Positions 9,919-20,366 of a DNA stretch of 64,000 nucleotides are shown in pieces. The first letter of the stretch is position 1. Every line of letters begins with the position of its first letter. The notes under the pieces were generated by a model, which was not told where the DNA came from, did not search any database, and saw nothing but the letters and a program-made list of their open reading frames with translations. Origin of the DNA: Nocardia beijingensis NBRC 16342 (GTDB lineage: Bacteria > Actinomycetota > Actinomycetes > Mycobacteriales > Mycobacteriaceae); contig NZ_BDBC01000003.1 in assembly GCF_001612785.1 (NCBI RefSeq), forward strand, positions 124,001 to 188,000, written 5' to 3'. Position numbers and translations under genes: made by a program.

Positions 9919-11138
9919 ACCACAGCTCAACTTTCGCTCCCGCTGATCGCTCGCGGACGGGACATCGTTACCGCCCCGACGACGAGCCCTTCGCCCCGGC
10001 GAGTTACGCCGCGTCCTCGTACGAGGTTCCGCAGGGCGATTACGACTTCCAGTCCGCCGACGCCGGATACGGCTTCGAGGCCGAGCAGCCCGCCCACGAC
10101 GGTGGCTACGACCAGTCGGCCTACGCGAACGCAGCCGCCGACGACTCCTGGGCCGCGAACAACGCTTGGGCGCAACAGGATTGGGCGCAACAGGACGCCT
10201 GGTCCGACGGCGCGGCCTGGAACTCCGGTGCGGCGTGGGCCGAAGAGGAGAGCTGGGCGCCCGACGAGCAGGCCTGGGTGTCCGACACCGGCTGCTGGGC
10301 TCCCGAGGAGTCCTGGGCGACCGAGACCACCGAGCCCGAGTCCGAAGAGCCGAGCGCACCCGCTCTCCCGACCGTCATCCCCGCGCGCCGCGCCACGAAC
10401 AAGCGCGGTGGCGCGCACCGGGTGGCAGCGCCGCCCGCCGCGCTGAAGGGACGCGCCGCGGTGGCGGCCGTCGCCGCGGGCGCTGTCGTAGCGGCCGGGC
10501 AGGCCGCGTTCGCCTCGCCCGACCAGCCGTCGCAGGCGGTCGACTACGAAGCCGCGGGGCAGATCCACGAGATCGCCGCGCAGTCGATGAACGTGGCCGA
10601 TCCGACGGCTTCGCCGGATGCCCCTCAGGTGCTGAGCGTTTCCGCGCCGGCCAACCTCGATCAGTTCAACGACATCCTGCAGAAGGGCCAGAAGTACGCC
10701 GAGGACCTCGCCGCCCAGGAGGCGTCGAAGCTGCGCCCGCTCTTCAGCAGGTTCGCCGCGGGCACCTTCACCTCCGGCTTCGGCGCCCGCTGGGGCGTGC
10801 AGCACCTCGGCATCGATATCGCGGGCCCGATCGGCACCCCGATCTACGCCGTCGCCGACGCCACCGTGATCGAGGCCGGTCCCGCGTCCGGCTTCGGCAT
10901 GTGGGTCCGCCTGCTGCACGACGACGGCACCATCACCATCTACGGCCACATCGACACCGCCACGGTGTCGGCGGGCCAGCGGGTGCTCGCCGGTGACCAG
11001 ATCGCCACCATCGGCAACCGCGGCTTCTCCACCGGCCCACACTGCCACTTCGAGGTCTGGCTGAACGGCACCGACAAGGTCGACCCGCTGCCCTGGCTCG
11101 CCACCCGCGGCATCAGTCTCGGTCCGCAGCGCGACTGA
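9915..11138 (+). CDS. M23 family metallopeptidase (LytM-type), membrane-anchored
   Basis: A predicted zinc endopeptidase that cuts peptidoglycan cross-links outside the cell. With the ATG at 9915 it has 407 residues: a long N-terminal region (1-180) rich in Trp, Gln, Ala and acid residues, one hydrophobic helix (about 181-200), a spacer with a helical part, and an M23 domain (about 283-395). Zinc and catalytic residues are visible: His297 and Asp301 in HLGID, His345 in YGHID, and His377/His379 in GPHCHFE. The N-terminal Trp-rich part, with units such as WAQQD, would be cytoplasmic. A GTG at 9903 is an alternative start. Rv0950c is the equivalent gene next to sucC in M. tuberculosis. Confidence 0.9.
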   Translation: MNHSSTFAPADRSRTGHRYRPDDEPFAPASYAASSYEVPQGDYDFQSADAGYGFEAEQPAHDGGYDQSAYANAAADDSWAANNAWAQQDWAQQDAWSDGAAWNSGAAWAEEESWAPDEQAWVSDTGCWAPEESWATETTEPESEEPSAPALPTVIPARRATNKRGGAHRVAAPPAALKGRAAVAAVAAGAVVAAGQAAFASPDQPSQAVDYEAAGQIHEIAAQSMNVADPTASPDAPQVLSVSAPANLDQFNDILQKGQKYAEDLAAQEASKLRPLFSRFAAGTFTSGFGARWGVQHLGIDIAGPIGTPIYAVADATVIEAGPASGFGMWVRLLHDDGTITIYGHIDTATVSAGQRVLAGDQIATIGNRGFSTGPHCHFEVWLNGTDKVDPLPWLATRGISLGPQRD

Positions 11139-11193
11139 AACGGCGACACGTCCAGCACGTCACCGACGTGCATCCATCGGCCGATCGCCGGCC

Positions 11194-12438
11194 TCACATG
11201 GCAGGGATGCCGGTAGGGCCGGTGTCCTCGAGCAGTTCGGGGGCGGTGCGGCGAATTCTGGCCAAGGCGGCAGCGGCACGCGCGGATTTCACGGCGTGCA
11301 GTGCGGGTACGGCGGTGCGCCACATGTCGACAGCGTCAGTGTGCTTGCCGAGTTTCCAGCGCAGCAGCCCGGTTTCAGCAGCGCTGAGCGCCCACACACG
11401 GGCGTGCGTCTCGCGATCCCAGATGTTGGTGGCCAGCTCGTAATACCGTGCAGCATTGGGGGTGTCGCCTAGGGCGAGGAACGTCTTTGCGGTCTGGTCC
11501 ACAACCGTTCCCTTGTTGGGGCACCACATCGATACCCAGCGGGGCTGTTCGCTGGTCAGGTCAGGAGTTATGTGGGGTTCAGCGGTGCGCAGAGCGGCCA
11601 GTGCTCGACTGTGGTCGCCGGTTTCGGCGTGGCAGCGGGCGACAGCGATCGTGAGCAATGCCGTCACATCCGGTCCGAGTCGGCCGCCGTCCCGAGTTAC
11701 GGCCGCTTCGGCGAGTGCCGGACTGAAGTTCGGCTGGCCGATATCGGTTCCTTGCATGGCCAGGATGCGCAGCACCCAGGCTTCTTGGCCGCGCATCCGG
11801 CCTTCCTCCGCCAAACGCAATGCCGAGAGGAAGTACCGTTGCGCGATGCCGTCTTCCCCGGCATCGTGCGCTTTGAAGCCTGCCAGATAGGCCAAATCGG
11901 CGGCAGCACTGAATGCGGCGCAGCGGACCGTCGAATCGGCGAACCGTGAGCGGAGCAGCGACGCGACATCCGTGCTCAGGAACTCCGCCACAGCGGTTCG
12001 GCCGATGCCACCGCCCTTCACTTCGTCCATGCGCAGGAAGGCATCCGTAATGCCCTGCACCGCAAGCACTTCCGGCATGCCGACATGCACCGACTCGCCC
12101 ACCCGGACCAGCCGGGCCATATCCGACTGCGACACCAGCGCTGTTGCGGAAAGCGCGGCACTGTAAACGGATGTGCGTAAGAACGACCGCCGGTCGACAT
12201 CCGCTCGGCCCAACATACTGACCAGTGTGACAGCGTCGCAGGTCATTTCGCCGCACGCGCGCATATACGCAGCGATCACATCAGCCGAGGCGACGCGCGT
12301 TCCCGTCTCGACATGGCCGAGGTAGCTGCGCGAGAACGGTATCCGTGCGGCCAGTTCGGCCAGTGAGAGCCCCGCCGCCTGCCTGGCTGCTCGCAGACGT
12401 TCCCCGATATCAGGAGGAAACCCCCCGTCCGTCCCCAT
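11194..12438 (-). CDS. XRE-type helix-turn-helix regulator with TPR-like C-terminus
   Basis: A 414-residue regulator. Residues 10-62 are an XRE helix-turn-helix (IGERLRAARQAAGLSLAELA, then SRSYLGHVETG). A VDRRSFL motif at 82-88 followed by a hydrophobic stretch (89-104) comes next, then an alpha-helical region to the end that looks like tetratricopeptide repeats. This is a common actinobacterial layout whose ligands are mostly unknown. The ATG at 12438 is chosen over upstream starts because the domain begins there and a TACGAT -10 box (12450-12445) lies 6 nt before it, suggesting a leaderless message. It is divergent from a small Cx4C protein gene and sits inside a block otherwise conserved with mycobacteria, so it is an insertion. 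Confidence 0.85.
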   Translation of the reverse strand: MGTDGGFPPDIGERLRAARQAAGLSLAELAARIPFSRSYLGHVETGTRVASADVIAAYMRACGEMTCDAVTLVSMLGRADVDRRSFLRTSVYSAALSATALVSQSDMARLVRVGESVHVGMPEVLAVQGITDAFLRMDEVKGGGIGRTAVAEFLSTDVASLLRSRFADSTVRCAAFSAAADLAYLAGFKAHDAGEDGIAQRYFLSALRLAEEGRMRGQEAWVLRILAMQGTDIGQPNFSPALAEAAVTRDGGRLGPDVTALLTIAVARCHAETGDHSRALAALRTAEPHITPDLTSEQPRWVSMWCPNKGTVVDQTAKTFLALGDTPNAARYYELATNIWDRETHARVWALSAAETGLLRWKLGKHTDAVDMWRTAVPALHAVKSARAAAALARIRRTAPELLEDTGPTGIPAM

Positions 12439-12652
12439 GCGTGCATCGTAGGCGGATCGGTAGACGCGTTGTAGCCATTTTCCCAGTCCAGAGCGAAGTT
12501 TTCCGCGCGACGCTTGCAGCCGCACCCACCCGGCGGGCGCGTCCTCCGTCCCGAGCGGACGCATCGCAAGCCGTGAGCGGCCCGCGGTGACCATCACCCC
12601 GCCGGGTGGCGTGCGCCCACATGACGAGCGACAACAGCAGGGGTGAGACGCG

Positions 12653-12967
12653 ATGGGGTTCAACTGGTGGCGAGACGGCGAGCAAGACGACATGTCGGCG
12701 CAACCGACCATCGATCGAGTAGCGGCCGAGTGGCGGGCCGCACGCGAACGCGAACGGATCAGCGCCGATCAGCCCGGCACCGGGCTGTGGCCCGCCGGTT
12801 GGCCGCACGAAGCTCCGGAGACTCCGTTGAGCGTCACCGAAGCGCACCAGACGATGCAACGGCATCGGGCATGCCGCGCCGATCAATGCCCGCGTAAGGC
12901 GGCGGCCCGGCAGACGCTCATCGACGCGGGGCGGATGAAACCGGACACTTCGCGGGAACCGCGCTGA
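12653..12967 (+). CDS. Small Cx4C protein next to the HTH/TPR regulator
   Basis: A 104-residue hydrophilic protein of unknown function. The C-terminal half has HRACRADQC followed by a basic helix and AGRMKPD. This Cx4C-KxxAxxxLxxAGxxxPD pattern is shared by many small actinobacterial proteins found beside HTH/TPR regulators. The two cysteines could bind a metal, but a four-ligand site is not evident within one chain. The ATG is preceded by AGGGGTGAG. It is divergent from the regulator with a 214-bp gap and may be its target. Confidence 0.6.
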   Translation: MGFNWWRDGEQDDMSAQPTIDRVAAEWRAARERERISADQPGTGLWPAGWPHEAPETPLSVTEAHQTMQRHRACRADQCPRKAAARQTLIDAGRMKPDTSREPR

Positions 12968-13001
12968 CGCATTTCATGACCAAGATCCAGCGCTAGGCAA
13001 C

Positions 13002-13427
13002 CTAGGGCGCGGCTGCGATCGCCAAGCCGATCAACACCACGACCTTGACGACCTCCAAGCCGATGTACCAATAGTGCGCGTGGGAGCGCGGCAGATCCTC
13101 GCCCGCCAGCACGCGATCGGAGCGGCGGGACAGTGGCGGGCGCACCACCGCGATCTGAACGGCCAGCACTACGGCGGCGATGCCCAGCCATACCCAGACC
13201 GCCGTGCCCGGGCCGACGATCAGGGCCGCGAGGACCAGCACTGCCGCGAGCACGGCCTCGACGATGTTCAGCGCGCGGAACACCAAGCGGCCGATGCCGA
13301 GGCCCAGTGGCAACGTGACGCCGGGGGCACGGAACTTCAGGGGCGCTTCCAGGAACGAGATGGCCAGCACCATGCCGAGCCAGAGCATGGGCAGGAACCA
13401 CAGGAGATGCTGGGCGATCGTATCCAC
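13002..13427 (-). CDS. Four-helix membrane protein of unknown function
   Basis: A 141-residue integral membrane protein with four hydrophobic segments (about 5-22, 38-60, 62-80 and 118-136) and a short charged loop before the last. I do not recognise a specific family; it has the size and pattern of small DUF membrane proteins with an IAQHLLWFLPMLWLGM start. A GTG at 13427 begins just before the first helix. A GTG at 13484 directly follows the helicase stop and would add 19 unlikely Cys/Arg-rich residues, although it could allow re-initiation. It lies downstream of the helicase on the same strand. Confidence 0.65.
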   Translation of the reverse strand: MDTIAQHLLWFLPMLWLGMVLAISFLEAPLKFRAPGVTLPLGLGIGRLVFRALNIVEAVLAAVLVLAALIVGPGTAVWVWLGIAAVVLAVQIAVVRPPLSRRSDRVLAGEDLPRSHAHYWYIGLEVVKVVVLIGLAIAAAP

Positions 13428-13484
13428 ATCGCGGACGCTACCGACGCGACGCCGACACGGGCAGGGTCGAAAGGCCCGCGCCAC

Positions 13485-16067
13485 TCACAGTTTGACCAGC
13501 GTGCGACTGTACTGCGGGATCAACCGGATCTTGCCCGCGGTGCCGAAATCGATCGTCACCGTGGCCAGTGGCCCGAAGCCCTCCGCGGCGATCACGCGGC
13601 CGAGACCGTACTTGTCGTCGCTGACCCGATCGCCCACGGCGAGGACCAAGTTCGTGTTGTTGCGGGTAGCGCCGCCGGGAGCGGGCCTGCGCGGGCCGCG
13701 ATCACGCAAGCCGGGCCGCGGCTCCGACCACCCGTCGCCGCGGGTCCAGTCCCGTTCCAGCCCGTCGTCGTCGCCGCGCCGCCGCAGACCCCGCGTTCCG
13801 GGTGCACCGGCGGGCTCGAGCCGGCGCCAGTCGATGAGGTGACCCGGAATCTCCTGCAAGAAGCGGGATTCGGGGTTCGACACCGGCTGGCCCCAGCCGG
13901 AGCGCACCACCGCGCGCGTCAGATACAGCCGCTGCCTGGCCCTGGTGATGCCGACGTAGGCGAGGCGGCGTTCCTCGGCCAGCTCGGTCGGATCGCCGAG
14001 CGCCCGCATGTGCGGGAACTGCCCGTCTTCCCAGCCGGTCACGAACACCACCGGGAATTCCAGCCCCTTGGCGGTGTGCAGGGTCATCATCGTGACCACG
14101 CCGGAACCCTCGTCCGGAATCTGGTCGGTGTCGGCCACCAGCGAGACGCGCTCCAGGAACGCGGCGAGCGAACCCGGATCCGGCTCGCCTTCGCCCACCT
14201 CGGGCAGCAGCCCCTCCTGCCGGGCCGCCTCCGCGTTGTTGTGCGCCTCGGAGCTGAATTCCCGCGCGACGCTGACCAACTCGTTGAGGTTGTCCAGCCT
14301 GGCGCCGTCCTGCGGGTCGTCGGAGGCCTCCAGCTCGGCGCGGTAACCGGTGCGCTCCAGCACCGCGTCGACGACGTTGCCCACATCGGGGAAGGCGGAG
14401 TCCGCTTGTTCGCCCGCGGCCCTGATGTCGTCGAGCAGCTCGAGGAAGCCGGCGATGGCGCGCTGCGCGCGCGTGTTCAGCAGCGCCACCTTGCCTTCGG
14501 CGGCGTCGCGCAGGGCGGCGGCGAATCCGATCCCGCGCTGTTCGGCATGCACCGCGACGCAGGCTTCGGCCCGATCGCCGATGCCGCGCCGGGGCGTGTT
14601 CAGGATGCGGCGCATGCTCACCGCGTCGTCGGGATTCTCCAGCACGCGCAGGTAGGCGACCACGTCGCGTACTTCTTTGCGCTCGTAGAAGCGGACGCCG
14701 CCGACCACCTTGTAGGGCAGGCCCATCCGGATGAAGATCTCTTCCAGCGCGCGGGAGTTGTTGTTGGTGCGGTAGAACACCGCGACATCGCCGTAATTCG
14801 CCTCGCCCTGGTCGACCAGCCGGTCGATCTCGCGGGCGACGAACGACGCCTCGTCGTGTTCGTTGTCGGCGACGTAGCCGGTGATCAGCTCGCCCTCGCC
14901 GGAATCGGTCCACAGCTTCTTGTCGCGCCGGTTCTCGTTGCGCGCGATCACCGCGTTGGCGGCGGAGAGGATGTGCTGGGTGGAGCGGTAATTCTGCTCC
15001 AGCAGAATGGTTTCCGCGTCGGGGAAGTCGCGCTCGAACTCCTCGATATTGCGGATCGTCGCGCCGCGGAAGGCGTAGATGGACTGATCGGCGTCACCCA
15101 CCACGCACAATTCGCTCGGCGGCACCCGGTCCTCCGCCGCGTCTTCCACATGGTGGCCGACCAGCTCGCGGACCAGTATGTATTGCGCGTGATTGGTGTC
15201 CTGGTACTCGTCCACCAACACATGCCGGAACCGGCGGCGGTAGTACTCGGCGACCTGCGGGTGGTTCTGCAGCAGCGCCACCGTCTCGCCGATCAGATCG
15301 TCGAAGTCCAGCGCGTTCGCCGAGCGCAGCCTGCGCTGATACTCGGTGTAGACCTTGGCGACCAAGCCCGGCAGCTCCGTGTCGTCGGATTCCGCGTCGG
15401 CGGTGGCCCGAGCCGGGTCGATGAGTTCGTTCTTCAGATTCGAGATCGCCGTCGCGAGCAGCCGCGCCGAGTACTTCTTGGCGTCGATGTCCAAGTCGCG
15501 GCTGATCATGGTGAGCAGGCGGCGCGAATCGTCCGCGTCGTAGATCGAGAAGTTCGAGTTCAGGCCGGGCAGCAGGGCCGCCTGGGTGCGCAGGATGCGG
15601 ACGCAACTGGAGTGGAAGGTGGAGACCCACATGGCGTTCGCCCGCGGGCCGACCAGCCCCGTCACCCGCTCCCGCATCTCCGCGGCGGCTTTGTTGGTGA
15701 ACGTGATGGCCAGCACCTGACCCGGCGTGACGCCGCGGGCGGCCAGCAGGTAGGCGATCCGACGGGTGAGCACGGCCGTCTTGCCCGAGCCCGCGCCGGC
15801 CACGATGAGCAGTGGAGAGCCGGTGTGCACCACCGCCGCGCGCTGCTGCGGATTCAGGCCGTCGAGCAGGCGCTCGGCCTCCTCGGCGCGCCGCTGTTCC
15901 CGCTCGACGCGCTGCCGCTCGCGGTCGGCATCCGTCGGCGGCGCCTCCGGAACGGCGGCAGGCTGCGCCCCCTCCGCCGCGTTACCGCCTGCGAACTGCG
16001 GTTTCGATGCCGGATCCGGGTGCACGACCCGACCGGCCTGCGTCTTGGGAGCCACCGTGATGTCCAT
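13485..16067 (-). CDS. pcrA: ATP-dependent DNA helicase UvrD1/PcrA
   Basis: A superfamily 1A 3'-5' helicase used in nucleotide excision repair and replication-fork repair. The 860-residue protein has a charged N-terminal extension of about 70 residues, then all helicase motifs: Walker A VAGAGSGKTAVL, ITFTNKAAAEMRERV, Walker B HVLVDEYQDTNHAQY, GDADQSIYAFRGA, QNYRST, VMMTLHTAKGLEFPVVF and VGITRARQRLYLTRA. The C-terminus has a Tudor-like end (VGDRVSDDKYGLGRVIA) that in PcrA contacts RNA polymerase. Rv0949 (uvrD1) has the same neighbours. TAGCGT lies 9 nt before the ATG, slightly long for a leaderless start. No clear SOS box was seen. Confidence 0.96.
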   Translation of the reverse strand: MDITVAPKTQAGRVVHPDPASKPQFAGGNAAEGAQPAAVPEAPPTDADRERQRVEREQRRAEEAERLLDGLNPQQRAAVVHTGSPLLIVAGAGSGKTAVLTRRIAYLLAARGVTPGQVLAITFTNKAAAEMRERVTGLVGPRANAMWVSTFHSSCVRILRTQAALLPGLNSNFSIYDADDSRRLLTMISRDLDIDAKKYSARLLATAISNLKNELIDPARATADAESDDTELPGLVAKVYTEYQRRLRSANALDFDDLIGETVALLQNHPQVAEYYRRRFRHVLVDEYQDTNHAQYILVRELVGHHVEDAAEDRVPPSELCVVGDADQSIYAFRGATIRNIEEFERDFPDAETILLEQNYRSTQHILSAANAVIARNENRRDKKLWTDSGEGELITGYVADNEHDEASFVAREIDRLVDQGEANYGDVAVFYRTNNNSRALEEIFIRMGLPYKVVGGVRFYERKEVRDVVAYLRVLENPDDAVSMRRILNTPRRGIGDRAEACVAVHAEQRGIGFAAALRDAAEGKVALLNTRAQRAIAGFLELLDDIRAAGEQADSAFPDVGNVVDAVLERTGYRAELEASDDPQDGARLDNLNELVSVAREFSSEAHNNAEAARQEGLLPEVGEGEPDPGSLAAFLERVSLVADTDQIPDEGSGVVTMMTLHTAKGLEFPVVFVTGWEDGQFPHMRALGDPTELAEERRLAYVGITRARQRLYLTRAVVRSGWGQPVSNPESRFLQEIPGHLIDWRRLEPAGAPGTRGLRRRGDDDGLERDWTRGDGWSEPRPGLRDRGPRRPAPGGATRNNTNLVLAVGDRVSDDKYGLGRVIAAEGFGPLATVTIDFGTAGKIRLIPQYSRTLVKL

Positions 16068-16449
16068 CGTCCATCCACGCTACCGGCGGCCACCGACAGA
16101 GATGAAGCCCCGGGTGACATCGGTGTCGGTTCGGCGCAGGCCGACTGAACGGCGGGTGAACTCCCCCTGGTGGGAAGGGTGCGTGAAACGACCGGCAATT
16201 CTCACGCGATTGCCAAACGTATCCGTTTTGCATACCCCCCAGCCCGTGGCACACTGGCGACATGCTCAGCGCTTTCGCAAGACATCCGATTCGGCGGCCA
16301 GCCGAACGCCGGGATCGCGGAGCCTGTACCTGAGCACACCGTCTGGGGGGACAATACGAAGGCCCCACCAGGTCTGTTTCACGGTGAAAGAACTGATCGG
16401 TAACGAGCCGTCGGCACGCGCCGATCGAAGTTCTGACACGAGGAGATGA
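16068..16449. other. Divergent control region, helicase / chorismate mutase
   Basis: No gene is supported in these 382 bp. Two structures stand out: an inverted repeat GCGTGA...TCACGC at 16181-16207 with a 15-nt centre, and a longer stem at 16389-16434 just before the chorismate mutase ribosome site. Weak promoter-like boxes (TTGCAT near 16228) point toward chorismate mutase. Confidence 0.45.
16389..16434 (+). promoter_or_regulatory. Stem-loop in the chorismate mutase leader
   Basis: Arms AGAACTGATCGG (16389-16400) and CCGATCGAAGTTCT (16421-16434) pair over 12 bp with a 2-nt bulge and a 20-nt loop. The stem ends 6 nt before the AGGAG site, so it could influence translation or early termination. 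No T run follows. Confidence 0.35.
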
Positions 16450-16452
16450 ATG

Positions 16453-16746
16453 ATGAGCACCCCTGCCACGACGACCGGGTCCGAATCCGCGCTGCCGCAG
16501 ACCGAGGCCGAGATCGACAAGCTCCGCAAGGAGATCGACCGGCTCGACGCGGAGATCCTCGCCGCGATCAAGCGCCGGACGGAGATCTCCCGGATCATCG
16601 GCCGGACGCGCATGGCGTCGGGCGGGCCGCGCCTGGTGCACAGCCGCGAGATGAAGGTGCTGGAGCGCTTCAGCGAACTCGGTCAGGAAGGCCACACCCT
16701 CGCCATGCTGCTGCTTCGCCTCGGCCGCGGTCGTCTCGGCCACTGA
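16453..16746 (+). CDS. Chorismate mutase, AroQ type (Rv0948c-like)
   Basis: Converts chorismate to prephenate, the branch point to Phe and Tyr, in the cytosol. The 97-residue all-helical protein aligns in memory with the M. tuberculosis enzyme: EIDKLRKEIDRLDAEILA in the first helix (catalytic Arg and the conserved Asp/Glu), RRTEISRIIGRTRMASGG, LVHSREMKVLERF, and the closing LLLRLGRGRLGH. The mycobacterial enzyme is weak alone and is activated by complex formation with DAHP synthase through the C-terminal region, which is fully kept here. ATG at 16453 is 7 nt after AGGAG; the ATG at 16450 is possible. A terminator follows. Confidence 0.96.
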   Translation: MSTPATTTGSESALPQTEAEIDKLRKEIDRLDAEILAAIKRRTEISRIIGRTRMASGGPRLVHSREMKVLERFSELGQEGHTLAMLLLRLGRGRLGH

Positions 16747-16788
16747 ACCGATCGCACGCGACGCGCTCGCCTGAGCGTCGCCACCGAT

Positions 16789-16822
16789 GACCGCCCCTGG
16801 TGCGCACAACCCGGGGGCGGTC
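16789..16822 (+). terminator. Terminator after chorismate mutase
   Basis: A 9-bp perfect stem (16789-16797 with 16814-16822, arm GACCGCCCC) with a 16-nt loop is followed by GTTTC. Confidence 0.7.
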
Positions 16823-16921
16823 GTTTCATGTCCGCGGCCGGATAGGCGAATCCTGTCGGTGCGCAGCGGTAGGCTCGCGCTCACCGATCCCGCCGCGCGG
16901 GCCATTCGAAGAGGGGGAAGC

Positions 16922-17116
16922 ATGTCGATCGACCGCCGCATGACGGCTCTGGAAAGTCGCGTCACCGACATCGAGTCCGGCTATGCCGAGACCATGTACG
17001 AAACGCATCGCCACGTACTCGGCCTGGAGATCACGTTGAGCCGGGTGGCGGAGAAACTCGGGGTTCATCGGGCAACGGACGCGGAGATCGACGCGGCCAT
17101 CGAGGACCGGAGCTGA
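16922..17116 (+). CDS. Small coiled-coil-like protein, unknown function
   Basis: A 64-residue hydrophilic, helical protein. A heptad-like MTALESRVTDIESGYAE segment begins at residue 8, suggesting a short coiled coil. GAGGGGGAAG precedes the ATG at 16922, which is a much better start than the in-frame ATG at 16787 inside the preceding terminator. No known family was recognised. It lies between chorismate mutase and a bidirectional terminator and appears to be a single-gene unit. Confidence 0.6.
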   Translation: MSIDRRMTALESRVTDIESGYAETMYETHRHVLGLEITLSRVAEKLGVHRATDAEIDAAIEDRS

Positions 17117-17120
17117 GCAT

Positions 17121-17151
17121 CCGCCCGGGTGGCCGCGCACCACCCGGGCGG
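17121..17151. terminator. Bidirectional terminator between small ORF and dehydrogenase
   Basis: A 12-bp perfect stem (17121-17132 with 17140-17151, arm CCGCCCGGGTGG) and a 7-nt loop lie between two convergent genes. Confidence 0.8.
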
Positions 17152-17158
17152 GATCGAC

Positions 17159-18616
17159 TCACGTGAGGGCGATGTACTTGGTGGACAGGTACTCCTCGAT
17201 GCCCTCGGTGCCACCCTCCCGGCCGAAGCCGGACTCCTTGACGCCGCCGAAGGGGGCGGCGGGGTCGGAGATGACGCCGCGGTTGACGCCGACCATGCCG
17301 GATTCCAGGCCCTCCGCGATCCGCAGCGCGCGATCGAGGTCGCGCGTGTAGACGTAGCTGACCAACCCGAATTCCGTATCGTTGGCGGCGGCGAGCCCCT
17401 CTTCCTCGGTGTCGAAGCCGACGATCGGCGCGACCGGGCCGAAGACCTCCTCGCGCAGGATCCGCGCTTGCGGCGGGACGTCGCGCAGCACGGTGGCCGG
17501 GTAGAACCAGCCGGGCCCGTCGGGCGCCTTGCCGCCGATCAGCACCTGCGCGCCCTTCTCGACGGCGTCGTCGACCAGTTCGCCGACCGTGCGCAACTGC
17601 TCCTCGTTGATCAGCGGGCCCAGCGTCGTGTCCGGGTCGGCGCCCGGCCCGAGCCGCACGCTGCTCGACATCGCCTCGACCAGCTTGGTGGTGAACTCCT
17701 CGAGCACGCTGTTGTGCACGTGGAAGCGGTTGGCGGCGGTGCACGCCTCGCCGCCGTTGCGCAGTTTCGCCAGCATCGCGCCCTGCACCGCGGCGTCGAC
17801 GTCGGCGTCGGCGAACACCACGAACGGCGCGTTGCCGCCGAGTTCCATCGAGGTGCGCAGCAGCCGGTTCGCGGATTTCGCCACCAGCTTCTTGCCCACC
17901 TCGGTGGAACCGGTGAAGGTGAGCTTGCGCAGCCGGGAGTCGTCGAGCAGCGGCTGGGTCACCGCGCCGGAACGGCTGGAGGTGAGCACCGACAGCACGC
18001 CGTCGGGCAGGCCCGCCTCGCTGCACAGCTCGGCAAGCAGCAGCATGGTCAGCGGTGTCGCGGAGGCGGGTTTGACGATCATCGTGCAGCCTGCGGCCAG
18101 CGCGGGGCCGATCTTGCGCGTGCCCATGGCGAGCGGGAAGTTCCACGGCGTGATCGCCAGGCAGGGGCCGACCGGTTGTTTGTGCACCATGATCCGGCCG
18201 GTGCCGGAAGGCGCGTGCAGGTAGCGCCCGTGCACCCGGGCGGCTTCCTCGCTGAACCAGCGGAAGAACTCGGCGCCGTAGCGCACCTCGTTGCGGCTCT
18301 CCGGCAGCGCCTTGCCCATCTCCAGGGTCATCAGCAGGGCGAACTCCTCCGCCCGTGCGGTGATCCGCTCGAACACCGCGCGCAGGATCTCCCCGCGCTC
18401 CCGCGCCGGCGTGGCCGCCCATTCGTCCTGCACCGCCACGGCCGCGTCGAGCGCCCGCAGCGCGTCCTCCGGCGTCGCGTCCGCGACATTCGCCAACACC
18501 TCCCCGGTCGCCGGGTTGTGCACCGGGAAGGTACCCGCGCCGGTGGCGTCGACGGCCCGCCCTCCGATCCACAACTGCGTCGGTACGGATTCGAGAAGTT
18601 CACGTTCGGACACCAT
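17159..18616 (-). CDS. NAD(P)-dependent succinate-semialdehyde dehydrogenase family protein
   Basis: An aldehyde dehydrogenase of 485 residues. The cofactor motif ITPWNFPLAMGTRKIGPALAAG, the FTGSTEVGK loop, the general base Glu in MELGGNAPFVVF and the catalytic cysteine in NGGEACTAANRF are all present. The overall sequence is closest in style to succinate-semialdehyde dehydrogenase (GabD), which would feed succinate to the TCA cycle and suit the sucCD neighbourhood; the exact aldehyde is inferred. It ends at a bidirectional terminator and is divergent from pgi. Confidence 0.85.
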   Translation of the reverse strand: MVSERELLESVPTQLWIGGRAVDATGAGTFPVHNPATGEVLANVADATPEDALRALDAAVAVQDEWAATPARERGEILRAVFERITARAEEFALLMTLEMGKALPESRNEVRYGAEFFRWFSEEAARVHGRYLHAPSGTGRIMVHKQPVGPCLAITPWNFPLAMGTRKIGPALAAGCTMIVKPASATPLTMLLLAELCSEAGLPDGVLSVLTSSRSGAVTQPLLDDSRLRKLTFTGSTEVGKKLVAKSANRLLRTSMELGGNAPFVVFADADVDAAVQGAMLAKLRNGGEACTAANRFHVHNSVLEEFTTKLVEAMSSSVRLGPGADPDTTLGPLINEEQLRTVGELVDDAVEKGAQVLIGGKAPDGPGWFYPATVLRDVPPQARILREEVFGPVAPIVGFDTEEEGLAAANDTEFGLVSYVYTRDLDRALRIAEGLESGMVGVNRGVISDPAAPFGGVKESGFGREGGTEGIEEYLSTKYIALT

Positions 18617-18705
18617 GACGCCAGCCTATGCCTGATGGGGGAACAGTTCCGGCGGTCCGGCCGACTCTCCGCGCCCGCAGCCGTGCGCGCGGCGGCGCCT
18701 GCTTG

Positions 18706-18711
18706 TACTCT
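18706..18711 (+). promoter_or_regulatory. -10 box for leaderless pgi mRNA
   Basis: TACTCT lies 8 nt before the GTG start of pgi and no ribosome site exists between them, so transcription probably begins at the start codon. Confidence 0.55.
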
Positions 18712-18719
18712 CGGCGAAC

Positions 18720-20357
<1,638 letters not shown>

Positions 20358-20366
20358 TCTCGTTCG

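Noticed and set aside
16068..16250. LexA (SOS) box for the UvrD1 helicase
   Set aside because: No TCGAAC-N4-GTTCGA-like sequence was found upstream of the helicase start.
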